The notes: generated by a model from the letters alone, not told the origin. 64,000 bases of DNA from Azospirillum oryzae (GCF_900177515.1 NZ_FXAK01000005.1:442501-506500), one strand, 5' to 3'; counted from the first letter of the stretch, positions 29,421 through 40,320 are shown. Numbers and translations are program-made.

Positions 29421-30156
29421 GACGGGTCATCTCCTCCTTCGCCTCGGCCAAAGTCTGTTTCCAGCTGCGGCGGACGACGCTATGGGCAAAATGCAGTTCC
29501 ACCCCGGCGATCAGCGACGGGTCCTCGACCAACTCCAGCGCCACCGGCCGGCCGAGCGCCGCCGCCAGCCGATCACGCGCCCGAGCGGCGTCGTCTTCGG
29601 ACAGGGGGCACGCGGCGGCAAGGCGCACCGGCACCGGATCGCTTCCGTCGGCGAGCGCATGGCGCTGGGGGCCGCTCAGCGACTCCACTGCGACGCAGGC
29701 CTCGTCCAGCAGCGGGCGGGTCAAGGCGCCGGACGGGGCGTCGCGCAGAAGCCGGGTCGCCAGTTGTGTGCCGAGATCGGCGGCATGGCGCTGCAGCGCG
29801 TCCAGCGCCTGCGCCCGCTCGTCGACCAGCCGGCTGCGAGCCTCCTCCAGCGCGTGGTCGGCCTCTGCCCTCGCCTTGTCCAGCAGGGCGGTGCGTTCGG
29901 TCTCCGCTTCGGCGCGGGCGGCGGCGATCAGGCGGTCGCGCTCGGCGGGCAGGGCGGTGCGCTGCGCCTCCAGGCTTTCGCGCGCCGTTTCGGCGGCTTG
30001 GCGCGCGGCCTCGGCCTCGTTGCGGACGCGCTCTGTGGCAGCCTGCCTCTCCGCGATCACCGCCAGGACCGGGCGGTAGAGGAAGCGGCGCAGCAGCCAG
30101 ACCAGGATCAGGAAATTGACTGCCTGGAGCAGAAGCGTCCAACCGTCGATGTGCAT
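29383..30156 (-). CDS. atpF: N-ATPase b subunit with delta-like C-terminal extension
   Basis: A 257-residue protein, about 100 longer than a usual b subunit. It has one N-terminal membrane helix (LLLQAVNFLILVWLLRRFLY) and a long Glu/Ala/Arg coiled coil (about residues 30-130). The C-terminal domain contains DPSLIAGVELHFAHSVVR from residue 212, matching the delta-subunit tail signature (DPSLIGGxxxxxGxxxxDxS). No separate delta gene exists in the operon, so this looks like a natural b-delta fusion that joins the membrane stator to the top of alpha. ATG 30156 is 23 nt after the atpE stop. The delta identification is from the motif only. Confidence 0.9.
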   Translation of the reverse strand: MHIDGWTLLLQAVNFLILVWLLRRFLYRPVLAVIAERQAATERVRNEAEAARQAAETARESLEAQRTALPAERDRLIAAARAEAETERTALLDKARAEADHALEEARSRLVDERAQALDALQRHAADLGTQLATRLLRDAPSGALTRPLLDEACVAVESLSGPQRHALADGSDPVPVRLAAACPLSEDDAARARDRLAAALGRPVALELVEDPSLIAGVELHFAHSVVRRSWKQTLAEAKEEMTRHDSARSAADALA

Positions 30157-30179
30157 GACGGACCTCGGGGTTGCGGCGC

Positions 30180-30419
30180 TCAGGCGAACGGGTTGGCGAA
30201 CAGCAGGAGCAGCGCCACGACGAGGCAGTAGATCGCCATGGTCTCGATCATCGCCAGACCGACGAACAGGGTGCGCGACAGGGTGTTGGCGGCCTCGGGC
30301 TGGCGGGCGATGGCCTCCATCGCGGCGGCGACGGCGCGGCCCTCCGCCAATGCCGGGCCGATGGCGCCGACCGACACCGCCAGTGCGGCGCCGAGGATGC
30401 TGATGGCATGGACGTCCAT
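30180..30419 (-). CDS. atpE: N-ATPase c subunit (rotor ring)
   Basis: A 79-residue hairpin of two membrane helices joined by the polar RQP loop (39-41). It carries two carboxylates: E26 in helix 1 ([10 protein letters not shown]) and E59 followed by T60 in helix 2 (AMIETMAIY). The paired Glu and the ET-x3-Y pattern are typical of N-ATPase c subunits and recall the Na+-binding Gln/Glu/Ser/Tyr set of Ilyobacter. One N-type ring, from Burkholderia pseudomallei, was reported as proton-binding, so ion choice is open. ATG 30419 is chosen because it gives the usual short c protein; the frame upstream runs through atpB. Confidence 0.95.
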   Translation of the reverse strand: MDVHAISILGAALAVSVGAIGPALAEGRAVAAAMEAIARQPEAANTLSRTLFVGLAMIETMAIYCLVVALLLLFANPFA

Positions 30420-30424
30420 GGTTC

Positions 30425-31099
30425 CTACCCTTTCTCGATTGTTCCGACGGCGCCGCCGATGAAGACCGCGGCAAGAATGGTGAAGATGTACGCCTGGACG
30501 AGGCCCAGCAGCAGCTCCAGCGCCATCAGCGGCACCGGCACGAACAGGCCGGCCAGCGACAGCACGATGGCGATCACGAACTCCCCACTCATCACGTTGC
30601 CGAACAGGCGGATCGAAAGCGAGAAGGCGCGCGTCAGTTCCGACAGCAGGTTCAGTGGCAGCAGCAGCGGGGTCGGGTGGGCGAAGCCCTTCAGATAGGC
30701 CCACAGGCCGCGCCGGCGGATGCCCAGCGCCTGGGAGGCCAGCAGCACGACCAGCGCCAGCGCCATCGCCGTCTCCAGGAAGGCGGTCGGCGCCTTCATG
30801 CCGGGCACCAGCCCCGACAGGTTGGCGACCGCCAGATAGAGGAACAGCGTGCCCAGCAGCGGCAGGAAGGGGGTGGCGTCGGTCTGCATCGTTTCACCGA
30901 TCTGCCGGCGCAGGGTTTCCACCACCAGCTCCAGCACGGTCTGGACCGGACCGGGCCGCTCCACCCGCAGCCGCCGGGTCGCCAGCGCGGAGCCCAGCAC
31001 CATCACCGCCATCAGCCCCCAGGTGGCGACGACCGGCAGGGTGACCGGGACCGGACCCAGCAGGAAGACCACCGGCGTCGTCAGCGGCGATTCGGTCAT
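30425..31099 (-). CDS. atpB: N-ATPase a subunit
   Basis: A 224-residue polytopic subunit forming the ion half-channels against the c ring. It has about five membrane helices. The key helix shows [20 protein letters not shown] with the essential Arg ([12 protein letters not shown]), followed by [20 protein letters not shown]. The start overlaps the atpR stop by 4 nt, and the stop is 5 nt from atpE. Length is shorter than housekeeping a subunits, as is usual for N-ATPases. Confidence 0.95.
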   Translation of the reverse strand: MTESPLTTPVVFLLGPVPVTLPVVATWGLMAVMVLGSALATRRLRVERPGPVQTVLELVVETLRRQIGETMQTDATPFLPLLGTLFLYLAVANLSGLVPGMKAPTAFLETAMALALVVLLASQALGIRRRGLWAYLKGFAHPTPLLLPLNLLSELTRAFSLSIRLFGNVMSGEFVIAIVLSLAGLFVPVPLMALELLLGLVQAYIFTILAAVFIGGAVGTIEKG

Positions 31100-31386
31100 G
31101 GCGCCCCCTCCTGCGCCCGCTTCTCCCGCCGTACCACGATGCTGCGGGCCAGTTGGAATCCAGCGAGCATTGCCAGCAGCGCCTCCGCACCACCCCAGAC
31201 GGCAGCGATGGTGAATCCGGCGGTGGCCCCTGCCAGCCGCAGCAGATAGAGCGGCACCGCCCGGCGGACCCCGCCCAGCGCATAGAGCCGTGCCGTTGCC
31301 GCCAGCCCGCGGAAGAACAGGACGCCAAGCGCCAGACCGGCCAGCGCCCCAGCCACGACGGGGACAAGGAAGGGGGCGGTCGTCAT
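31096..31386 (-). CDS. atpR: N-ATPase subunit AtpR
   Basis: A 96-residue protein with three hydrophobic helices (LVPVVAGALAGLALGVLFF, AVPLYLLRLAGATAGFTIA and AEALLAMLAGFQLAR). It has the conserved Arg of the second helix and a basic C-terminus. AtpR occurs only in N-ATPase operons, where it is thought to help assemble the c ring. The frame is open upstream through atpQ, but ATG 31386 follows the atpQ stop by one base and starts the conserved part. Confidence 0.9.
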   Translation of the reverse strand: MTTAPFLVPVVAGALAGLALGVLFFRGLAATARLYALGGVRRAVPLYLLRLAGATAGFTIAAVWGGAEALLAMLAGFQLARSIVVRREKRAQEGAP

Positions 31387-31387
31387 G

Positions 31388-31662
31388 TCAGCGTTCCTGT
31401 TCGATGCGGTTCCAGGCGAGCCATCCGCCGAGCACCACGCCGGCGAACAGCAGCGCCGCCGTCCAAAAAATGCCGCCACCGGCCCGCTCGTCGAGCCAGC
31501 GCCCGGCGAACAGGCCGGCCAGCGTCGGCACGATCACCAGCCAGCCCAGCGCCCCGATCAGAGCCAGGTTCCGGCCCATCGGCCGTTCGCCTTCGCGCAA
31601 CCAATGTTCCCGCCGTTCGCGGCGGCGGCGGACGCTGCCGGGAAGCGGGTCCTGCTCGTCGG

Positions 31663-31666
<4 letters not shown>
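31388..31666 (-). CDS. atpQ: N-ATPase AtpQ (AtpI/AtpZ-like)
   Basis: A 92-residue protein. A very basic N-terminal stretch (RRRRERREHWLREG) precedes two membrane helices (LALIGALGWLVIVPTLAGLF and FWTAALLFAGVVLGGWLAW) with the AGRWLDER motif between them. This is the AtpI/AtpZ pattern, small ATP-synthase assembly factors. Its position between atpC and atpR is that of atpQ in N-ATPase operons. The ATG overlaps the atpC stop by 4 nt. Confidence 0.9.
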
Positions 31667-33845
<2,179 letters not shown>

Positions 33846-33858
33846 TCAAACCCTGCCC

Positions 33859-34740
33859 CTATGGAATCGCCCTGACGGGGTCATTGCCGGCCGGAATGCC
33901 GTCGGCGCGGATTGTGATGGCGACGCGGCGGTTGCGGGCCAGCGATGCCGGGTCGCTGCCGGCGGACAGTGGCCGGGTGTCGGCGTAGCCCACCGCCGAC
34001 AGCCGGTCCGCCGGCAATCCCAGCTCGATCAGCCGGCGGACCACGCTGGCCGCCCGGCCGCCCGATAGCTCCCAGTTTGAGGGGAAGCGGCGGTTGCCGA
34101 TCGGCGTGGAGTCGCTGTGCCCCTCCACCACCACCTCACCGCGGGTCGCGGCCAGAGTCGGGGCCAGCCGGCGCAGCAGCCCGTCGCCGCCCGGAGTCAG
34201 GTCGGCCTGTCCGGGGGCGAAGAGGATGCCGTCGCCGATGACGATGCCGACGCGGTTCTGCCGCACGTCCACCGCCACGCTGGGCGGCACGCCCAGCTTG
34301 GCCAGGGCCTCGCGCCACCGGGCCGCGACCAGATCGGGGGCGGTCACCGCCACCTCGCCGTCATCCAGGCGCGGGCGCGGGTCGGGGGGCTGGGTCGGCT
34401 CCGGCAGAGCGGGTTGGGGAACCACGGCCGGTTCGGGCTCGTCGAACAGAGGCGGGAGCGGCGTTGCCGTGTGGAGCGCGACGGCAGGCGTTTCCGGCTG
34501 CGGCGTGGTCGGAAGCTGGTCCTTCAGCGTGGTGATCGCCAGCAACATGACGAACACCGACAGCAGCAGCGTGACGAGGTCGGAGTAGCTGAGCAGCCAG
34601 ATCTCCTGGTCCTCTTCTGCCACCGCGGGCAGCAGGCCGCCGTTCGATCCGAAATTCGTCGCCCAGGTGGGGGTGGCGAGGTCCTGCGCGTCGTCCGGCG
34701 CCAGATCCCGGTCCCGCACCCCGTCTTCAGGAGGTGCCAT
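33859..34740 (-). CDS. motB: MotB-like flagellar stator protein (OmpA C-terminal domain)
   Basis: A 293-residue protein. One membrane helix (SYSDLVTLLLSVFVMLLAI) carries the conserved ion-binding Asp in the SYSD position of MotB. A Pro-rich linker (about residues 80-125) leads to a C-terminal OmpA/peptidoglycan-binding domain: ILFAPGQADLTPGG, then VVVEGHSDSTPIGNRRFPSN and WELSGGRAASVVRRL, ending NRRVAITI. With MotA it forms an ion-driven stator anchored to peptidoglycan. The start overlaps motA by 14 nt. No flagellar genes are nearby, so a TolR/ExbD-like role cannot be excluded, but the OmpA domain favours MotB. Confidence 0.87.
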   Translation of the reverse strand: MAPPEDGVRDRDLAPDDAQDLATPTWATNFGSNGGLLPAVAEEDQEIWLLSYSDLVTLLLSVFVMLLAITTLKDQLPTTPQPETPAVALHTATPLPPLFDEPEPAVVPQPALPEPTQPPDPRPRLDDGEVAVTAPDLVAARWREALAKLGVPPSVAVDVRQNRVGIVIGDGILFAPGQADLTPGGDGLLRRLAPTLAATRGEVVVEGHSDSTPIGNRRFPSNWELSGGRAASVVRRLIELGLPADRLSAVGYADTRPLSAGSDPASLARNRRVAITIRADGIPAGNDPVRAIP

Positions 34741-35590
34741 GGAGTTCGTCCCCGCGCTCGCGCACGAACTCGGCGAGTGCTTCGGCGATGACCGTCGGCG
34801 AGCGGCCGAGACGCACCAGGATGATGCCCTCCAGCAGCACGTTCAGCATCGCCACGCGCCGCGCCGTGCGCTGCTCCAGCTTGATGGCGATCGGCTTGAA
34901 GACGAGGTTGGCCAGCACCACGCCGTACAGCGTCGCCACCAGCGCCACCGACATATGCTCGCCCACCTGCGAGATGGTGGCGGTGCCGAGCTGCGCCATC
35001 ATGCCGATCAGCCCGACCAGCGTCGCCAGCAGCCCGAAGGCGGGCGCCAGACCGGCCAGCGTGCGGTACAGGCGCGATTGCACCGATTCCCGCTCGATCA
35101 GCTTCTGGATGCGCCAGTTCATCACATGGAGGATGTCGTTGACCGGCGTGCCGTCGGCGATCAGCTGCAACCCCAGCCGCAGGAAGGGGCTGCCGGCCTT
35201 GGTCCCCTGCTCCTCCGCCCGCTGTATTTGGCCGCGCTGGTAGAGGCGGGCGAAGGCCACCAGCTCCGCGATGTCGGGGGCGATGGACTCGTCGTCACGG
35301 AAGATCGCGCGGAGCGACGCCAGGGCGGTACGTAGTTCGCTGGCCCGGAAGGCCATCAAGGCGGCGACGGCGATGCCGCCGGCGATGATGACCGCGCCGG
35401 TGGGGTTCCACAGCGCCTCCATCCCATGGCCGATGCCGATGTAGGACAGCAACCCGAAGGCCCCGACAAGCCCAAAAACGGTGGCGTTCAGCAGGCGTGG
35501 AGAGCGAGAGGCCGCCGGGGCGGGAGTCGGTCTGCCGGGCGTCTGGGGCGGCGCCTGGGTGGGTGTTTGAGTTGGCGTTTGGATGGACAT
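34727..35590 (-). CDS. motA: MotA-like flagellar stator protein
   Basis: A 287-residue MotA/TolQ/ExbB-family proton channel. A 30-residue Thr/Pro/Gln-rich N-terminal tail (PTQTPTQAPPQTPGRPTPAP) precedes four membrane helices. The signature third helix is LAGLAPAFGLLATLVGLIGM, followed by MSVALVATLYGVVLANLVFK. The large cytoplasmic loop (about 80-170) has the charged residues that contact the rotor in MotA. It is coupled to motB by overlap and lies 95 nt after the pseudo-EAL gene, on the same strand. The Pro/Thr tail is unusual for MotA. Confidence 0.87.
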   Translation of the reverse strand: MSIQTPTQTPTQAPPQTPGRPTPAPAASRSPRLLNATVFGLVGAFGLLSYIGIGHGMEALWNPTGAVIIAGGIAVAALMAFRASELRTALASLRAIFRDDESIAPDIAELVAFARLYQRGQIQRAEEQGTKAGSPFLRLGLQLIADGTPVNDILHVMNWRIQKLIERESVQSRLYRTLAGLAPAFGLLATLVGLIGMMAQLGTATISQVGEHMSVALVATLYGVVLANLVFKPIAIKLEQRTARRVAMLNVLLEGIILVRLGRSPTVIAEALAEFVRERGDELHGTS

Positions 35591-35685
35591 CCGACGCCTT
35601 CGTTGTTCGTTAGCATTTTAACTATTAGGAACCCGTAATGACCGGCTGTCAATCACGGGGCGCGGATGGCTGCGCCGTGCGGCGG

Positions 35686-36921
35686 TCAGCCGCGGCCCAG
35701 CAGCCGGCCGAACAGGCCGGGGCGGGGCGGCGGCGCGGGCTCCGTCGTTTCCGGAGGCGGCAAGAGTTCTTCCGGCTCCTCCGCGACGGGGCGGGGATGG
35801 CTCTCCGTCAGGCGGCGGGGAGCGGCAGCTGCGGCATCGGCGGCGCGGCCCTGGAAAAGGGTGACCCCGGCGGCGCGCCCGGTGTCGAGTGCCGAGGGTT
35901 CGTCGCAGCGCCACAGCACCAGCCGGTCGGCGCCGAACCGGGCGACCGCGGCAGCGAGCAGGTCTCCGGCGCCGGTGGTGCCGCGGATCCACTGCGTCTT
36001 GATGAAGACGGGCTCCAGCCCGGCCAAATCCAGGCTGCCGAGCGCCGCCAGCGGCACATGGTCCGGTGCCACCGCGAATCCGGCATCGCTGAGCCGTCCC
36101 GCCGCCGCGACCACCTGCGCCGGGGCGAGAGTCAGTTCCCAGCAGGGAAACTCGGCGGTGATCCGACCGCGCATCTCCGTCGGGATGGCGCGGGCCAGTT
36201 CCTCGAAGTCGTCGTCCAGCACCGTCGCCGTGTGCAGATCGACGGTGAAGGGGCGGGGGTCGTGGGCGCGGTCACGGGCGATATGGCGCAACAGCCCGCG
36301 GTCGAGCCGCACCGCCACCTCGTGCCGCAGCCAGGAATCGCGCCGGAGCGACAGGGAGAGGCGGGATTCCAACTCCTCCAGCGACACCGCCAGTTCGGTG
36401 GCGACCACGGTGGGGCGGTCGGTGGCGAAGGACCACACCGGCTGCTCGCGGACGATGCTGTCGACATCGGCGCCGTGCAGCACCCGCTCCACCTCCAGCA
36501 GATGGGCAAGCGCGGCGGTGGGCGCGCGTTCCGCCGCCTCGCGCAGGGCGGCGGTGGCGTCGTCGGGGAACAGGTCGGCGAACAGCCGCTCCGCCTCCGT
36601 CGCCACGTCGTAGCGGGTGGCGTGAAGCGTGCCGAAGCCGTGGGACAACAGCATGTGGCCCAGTGCCTTCGCCCCGGCGTCGAGCAGCGGGCCGGCATCG
36701 GTCGGCGCCAGGATCAGCAGGCGGGGACCGGCCAGCCGGAACACCTCGCGCGGCTGGCTGCCCAGCCAACTTTGCAGATAATGGTCGAGCGTCATGGCGA
36801 AGCGGGGATCGCCGCCATGTTCGATCCCGCGCAGGTCGGCCAGCAGGGCCGCCAGCGGTTCCGGCGCCGCCCGCAGGGCCTGCAGGCGTGCCAGAACCGT
36901 ATGACCTGCCGCGTCCGCCAT
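35686..36921 (-). CDS. Degenerate EAL-domain protein upstream of motAB
   Basis: A 411-residue soluble protein. Residues about 230-380 follow the EAL fold order: FTVDLHTATVLDDDFEELAR, then FPCWELTLAPAQVVAAAGRL, PDHVPLAALGSLDLAG, VFIKTQWIRG and VTLFQGRAADAA. The catalytic signatures are replaced: the DDFG loop reads APDHVP and the ExE site is missing. Phosphodiesterase activity is therefore unlikely, while c-di-GMP or protein binding remains possible. The C-terminal tail is Pro/Glu-rich and ends PGLFGRLLGRG. ATG 36921 is preferred over 36939 because GAGGGGAG precedes it. Its place before motA suggests a motility role; this is inference. Confidence 0.7.
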   Translation of the reverse strand: MADAAGHTVLARLQALRAAPEPLAALLADLRGIEHGGDPRFAMTLDHYLQSWLGSQPREVFRLAGPRLLILAPTDAGPLLDAGAKALGHMLLSHGFGTLHATRYDVATEAERLFADLFPDDATAALREAAERAPTAALAHLLEVERVLHGADVDSIVREQPVWSFATDRPTVVATELAVSLEELESRLSLSLRRDSWLRHEVAVRLDRGLLRHIARDRAHDPRPFTVDLHTATVLDDDFEELARAIPTEMRGRITAEFPCWELTLAPAQVVAAAGRLSDAGFAVAPDHVPLAALGSLDLAGLEPVFIKTQWIRGTTGAGDLLAAAVARFGADRLVLWRCDEPSALDTGRAAGVTLFQGRAADAAAAAPRRLTESHPRPVAEEPEELLPPPETTEPAPPPRPGLFGRLLGRG

Positions 36922-37009
36922 CGCTCCCCTCGACTTCACCTTCGCTGCCGGAGTGTCGCGCCGGGCGAAGAGGGTCGCAAGGGGCGATGACGCCGCGGGG
37001 ACGCTGGAG

Positions 37010-38506
37010 TCAGCCCATGATCTCGAACTTGATGCCCTGGGCCAGCGGCAGCGCGGAGGAATAGTTCACCGTCGCGGTCTGGCGCCGCATGTAGGCCTTC
37101 CAGGAATCCGACCCGGATTCACGGCCGCCGCCGGTCTCCTTCTCGCCGCCGAAGGCGCCGCCGATCTCGGCACCGCTGGGACCGATGTTGACGTTGGCGA
37201 TGCCGCAGTCAGACCCGGCGGCCGACAGGAAGCGCTCCGTCTCACGGATGTCGGTGGAGAAGATGCAGGAGGACAGGCCCTGCGGTACTGCGTTCTGCAG
37301 CGCGATGGCCTCCTCCAGCGTGTCGTAGGTCAGGACGTAGAGGATCGGGGCGAAGGTCTCGTGACGCACCACCTCGGTCTGGGCCGGCATCTCGACGATG
37401 GCCGGGGTGACGTAATAGGCGTTCGGGAAGCGGTCGGTCAGCGTGCGCTCGCCGCCGGTCACCGTGCCGCCCTCCGCCTTCGCGGAGTCCAGCGCGCGCT
37501 GCATCGCCTTGAAGGCGTCGGCATCCACCAGCGGACCCATCAGCACGCCGGTCTCCAGCGGGCTGCCGATCGAAACCGAGGCATAGGCCGCCTTCAGGCG
37601 CGGCAGCAGCTGGTCCTTGACCGAACGGTGGACGATCAGCCGGCGCAGCGTGGTGCAGCGCTGGCCGCAGGTGCCGACGGCGGAGAACAGGATGGCGCGC
37701 AACGCCATGTCGAGGTCGGCCGACGGCGCCACGATCATGGCGTTGTTGCCGCCCAGCTCCAGGATCGAGCGGCCGAAGCGCTCCGCCACCACCTTGGCGA
37801 CCTCGCGGCCCATGCGGGTGGAGCCGGTGGCCGAGACGATGGGGAAACCGGGGTGGGCGACCAGCGCCTCGCCGACCTCACGGCCGCCCTGGACGACCTG
37901 GGACAGATTGGCCGGCGCGTCGCCGAAGCGGGCGACGGCGCGGTCGAAGATGACCTGACAGGCGGCGGCGGTCAGCGGGGTCTTTTCCGACGGCTTCCAG
38001 ACGACCGGGTCGCCGCAGACCAGCGCCAGTGCCGCGTTCCACGACCACACCGCCACCGGGAAGTTGAAGGCGGAGATGACGAGGCAGGGGCCGGCCGGGT
38101 GCCAGGTCTCGCGCATCGAATGGCCCGGACGCTCCGACGCGATGGTCAGGCCGTAGAGCTGGCGCGACAGGCCGACGGCGAAGTCGCAGATGTCGATCAT
38201 CTCCTGCACTTCGCCCAGGCCTTCCTGGTAGATCTTGCCGGCTTCAAGCGAAACCAGACGGCCGAGATCCTCCTTGGCGGCGCGCAGTTCCTCGCCCAGC
38301 AGGCGGACCAGCTCGCCGCGGCGCGGGGCCGGCACGGAACGCCACGCCTCGAAGGCGCGGGCGGCGTTGGCGACGATGTCCGACACCTGCGACGGCGCGG
38401 TCTCCGCCACCGTGGCGAGCGTGGCGCCGTCCACCGGCGACCGGGCGGTGAGACCGGAATCGCTGGAGGTCAGGCCGAAACGGGAGAGGATGTCGCTGTG
38501 CTGCAC
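37010..38506 (-). CDS. ALDH7-type aldehyde dehydrogenase (aminoadipate-semialdehyde/piperideine-6-carboxylate type)
   Basis: A 498-residue NAD(P)-dependent aldehyde dehydrogenase. Seen are SAFNFPVAVWSWNAALAL, VVWKPSEKTPLTA, ATGSTRMG, general base E250 in ILELGGNNAMI, and the catalytic C284 in AVGTCGQRCTTLRRL. PLETGVLMGPLVD and the C-terminal GAEIGGAFGGEKETGGGRES segment are typical of the antiquitin/ALDH7 group, which oxidises alpha-aminoadipate semialdehyde in lysine catabolism. Start is GTG 38506, with AAGGAG 8 nt upstream; no ATG fits the family start. It follows the ThDP-enzyme gene by 38 nt on the same strand. The true substrate is not proven. Confidence 0.9.
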   Translation of the reverse strand: MQHSDILSRFGLTSSDSGLTARSPVDGATLATVAETAPSQVSDIVANAARAFEAWRSVPAPRRGELVRLLGEELRAAKEDLGRLVSLEAGKIYQEGLGEVQEMIDICDFAVGLSRQLYGLTIASERPGHSMRETWHPAGPCLVISAFNFPVAVWSWNAALALVCGDPVVWKPSEKTPLTAAACQVIFDRAVARFGDAPANLSQVVQGGREVGEALVAHPGFPIVSATGSTRMGREVAKVVAERFGRSILELGGNNAMIVAPSADLDMALRAILFSAVGTCGQRCTTLRRLIVHRSVKDQLLPRLKAAYASVSIGSPLETGVLMGPLVDADAFKAMQRALDSAKAEGGTVTGGERTLTDRFPNAYYVTPAIVEMPAQTEVVRHETFAPILYVLTYDTLEEAIALQNAVPQGLSSCIFSTDIRETERFLSAAGSDCGIANVNIGPSGAEIGGAFGGEKETGGGRESGSDSWKAYMRRQTATVNYSSALPLAQGIKFEIMG

Positions 38507-38544
38507 CGGGGTGGCTCCTTGGGTCAAAAAGCGAGGCGTAGAAT

Positions 38545-40203
38545 TCACTTCCCCTTGCCCGCCGCACGGATCTCGGAGAGCGTCCGGGTCGGGGTCAGGG
38601 CTTCGGGGTCGAGCTTGATGTGGATGATGGCCGGCAGGCCCGACGCGCGGGCGCGCTCGAAGGCCGGGGCGAACTGGTCGGTGGTCTCCACCGTTTCGCC
38701 ATGGCCGCCATAGGCGCGGGCAAAGGCGGCGAAGTCGGGATTCTGCAAACGGGTGCCGGACACGCGGCCGGGATACTCGCGTTCCTGATGCATGCGGATG
38801 GTGCCGTACATGCCGTTGTCGACGACCAGCACGATCACGGCGGCCCCCTCCTGAACGGCGGTGCCGAACTCCAGCCCTGTCATCTGGAAGCAGCCGTCGC
38901 CGGCGAAGCACAGCACGTCGCGGGTGCGGTGCTGCAACTTGGCGGCGATGGCGGCGGGAAGGCCGTAGCCCATGGACCCGCAGACCGGCGCCGCCTGGGT
39001 GCCGAAGCGGCGGAAACGGTGGAAGCGGTGGATCCAGGTGGCGTAATTGCCGGCGCCGTTGGTGAAGATGGCGTCATGCTCCAGCCGCTCGTCCAGCCAG
39101 GCCATGATGCGGCCCATCTGCACGTCGCCGGGGATGGTGTCGGGCGGGGTGCTCCAGGCGTCGTAGGCGGCGTGTGCGGCCTCGGCGCGGGCCTTCCATT
39201 CCGGCTTCGCGGTCAGGCTCAATTCCGACACTGCGTCGAGAAAGCCGGCCGGCGTGGCGACCATGCCCAGCGTCGGGCGATAGACCCGGCCGATCTCTTC
39301 GGCGCCCGGATGGATGTGCACCACGGCTTTTCCCGGATCGGGAATCCCAAGCAGTTCGTAGGCTTGCGACGGCACTTCGGAGAAGCGGTCGCCCAGCAGG
39401 ATCAGCAGGTCGCTGTCCCTGACCAGCGCCGCCAGCTTCGGATTGATGCCCAGCCCGATGTCGCCGGCATAGAGCGGGTGGCAATGATCGAACAGCATCT
39501 GTCGGCGGAAGGTCACCGCCACCGGCAGCGACAGCTTCTCGGCAAAGCCCTGCAGCGCCGCAGCCAATTCCGCAGTCCAGCGCGAGCCGCCGACCACCAG
39601 AAGCGGCCGTTCCGCCTTGGCCAGCAAGGCGCCGAAGGACGCCAACTGCGCCGGCGTGGGGGCGCACTCCACCGCTTCCGCAAACGGGGCGATCTCGACG
39701 TCTGCGGTCTCGATCAGCGTGTCTTCCGGCAGGGCCAGCACCACCGGACCGGGGCGGCCGGCCATCGCGGTGTGGAAGGCGCGGGAGATTATTTCCGGTA
39801 CGCGGTCGGCGCTGTCGATCTCGGCGACCCACTTGCACATGCCGCCGAACAGCTTGCCGTAATCTACCTCCTGGAACGCGTCGCGGCCGCGCATGCCGCG
39901 TTCGATCTGGCCGACCAGCACGACCATCGGGGTTTCATCCTGCTGGGCGACATGGATGCCCGACGCGGCGTTGGTGGCGCCGGGACCGCGGGTGACGAGG
40001 CAGACGCCGGGGCGGCCGGTCAGCTTGGCCTGCGCCTCCGCCATCATCGCGGCGCCGCCTTCGTGGCGGGCGACGACCATCTCGATCGGGCTGTCGTGCA
40101 GGGCGTCCAGTACGGCGAGATAGCTCTCGCCCGGCACGCCGAACACCCGCCGCACGCCCTGCGCTTCCAGCGCTTCGACGACCAACTGACCACCGGTCTT
40201 CAT
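38545..40203 (-). CDS. Thiamine diphosphate-dependent enzyme, acetolactate-synthase-like
   Basis: A 552-residue ThDP enzyme with three domains. The N-terminal pyrimidine domain has RRVFGVPGESYLAVLDAL and VVARHEGGAAMMAEAQAKLT with the catalytic Glu. The middle domain includes LLVVGGSRWTAELA and DLLILLGDRFSE. The C-terminal diphosphate domain has GSMGYGLPAAIAAKL and CFAGDGCFQMTGLE, with the Mg-binding GDG...N region ending VLVVDNGMYGTIRMH. It resembles IlvB and oxalyl/benzoylformate-type decarboxylases, but no IlvN subunit is adjacent. Pairing with an ALDH7 gene and a divergent LysR gene suggests a catabolic unit: 2-oxo-acid decarboxylation followed by aldehyde oxidation. ATG 40203 is the conserved start. 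Confidence 0.85.
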   Translation of the reverse strand: MKTGGQLVVEALEAQGVRRVFGVPGESYLAVLDALHDSPIEMVVARHEGGAAMMAEAQAKLTGRPGVCLVTRGPGATNAASGIHVAQQDETPMVVLVGQIERGMRGRDAFQEVDYGKLFGGMCKWVAEIDSADRVPEIISRAFHTAMAGRPGPVVLALPEDTLIETADVEIAPFAEAVECAPTPAQLASFGALLAKAERPLLVVGGSRWTAELAAALQGFAEKLSLPVAVTFRRQMLFDHCHPLYAGDIGLGINPKLAALVRDSDLLILLGDRFSEVPSQAYELLGIPDPGKAVVHIHPGAEEIGRVYRPTLGMVATPAGFLDAVSELSLTAKPEWKARAEAAHAAYDAWSTPPDTIPGDVQMGRIMAWLDERLEHDAIFTNGAGNYATWIHRFHRFRRFGTQAAPVCGSMGYGLPAAIAAKLQHRTRDVLCFAGDGCFQMTGLEFGTAVQEGAAVIVLVVDNGMYGTIRMHQEREYPGRVSGTRLQNPDFAAFARAYGGHGETVETTDQFAPAFERARASGLPAIIHIKLDPEALTPTRTLSEIRAAGKGK

Positions 40204-40288
40204 CGCGATGCCGCCCTGCCTGTTCAGGATCTCCAGGATAGCGAGCGTGCCGTGCCGTGCGCCAGGGCGCAAACGACTTTCTTTCCAC

Positions 40289-40320
40289 AGGTCATGAGCT
40301 TTGGTAATGAAGAGGTCATG
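40289..40320. promoter_or_regulatory. AGGTCATG direct repeat in the LysR / ThDP-enzyme divergent region
   Basis: AGGTCATG occurs at 40289-40296 and again at 40313-40320, 24 bp apart, in the gap between the divergent LysR and ThDP-enzyme genes. The two ATGs inside are the alternative in-frame starts of the LysR gene. The repeat may be part of the regulator's binding region or a duplication of the start site. Support is weak. Confidence 0.35.

Noticed and set aside
33859-35590. TolQR/ExbBD energisation pair
   Set aside because: The second protein has a C-terminal OmpA peptidoglycan domain and a MotB-type Asp helix, and no TonB or TolA is near.
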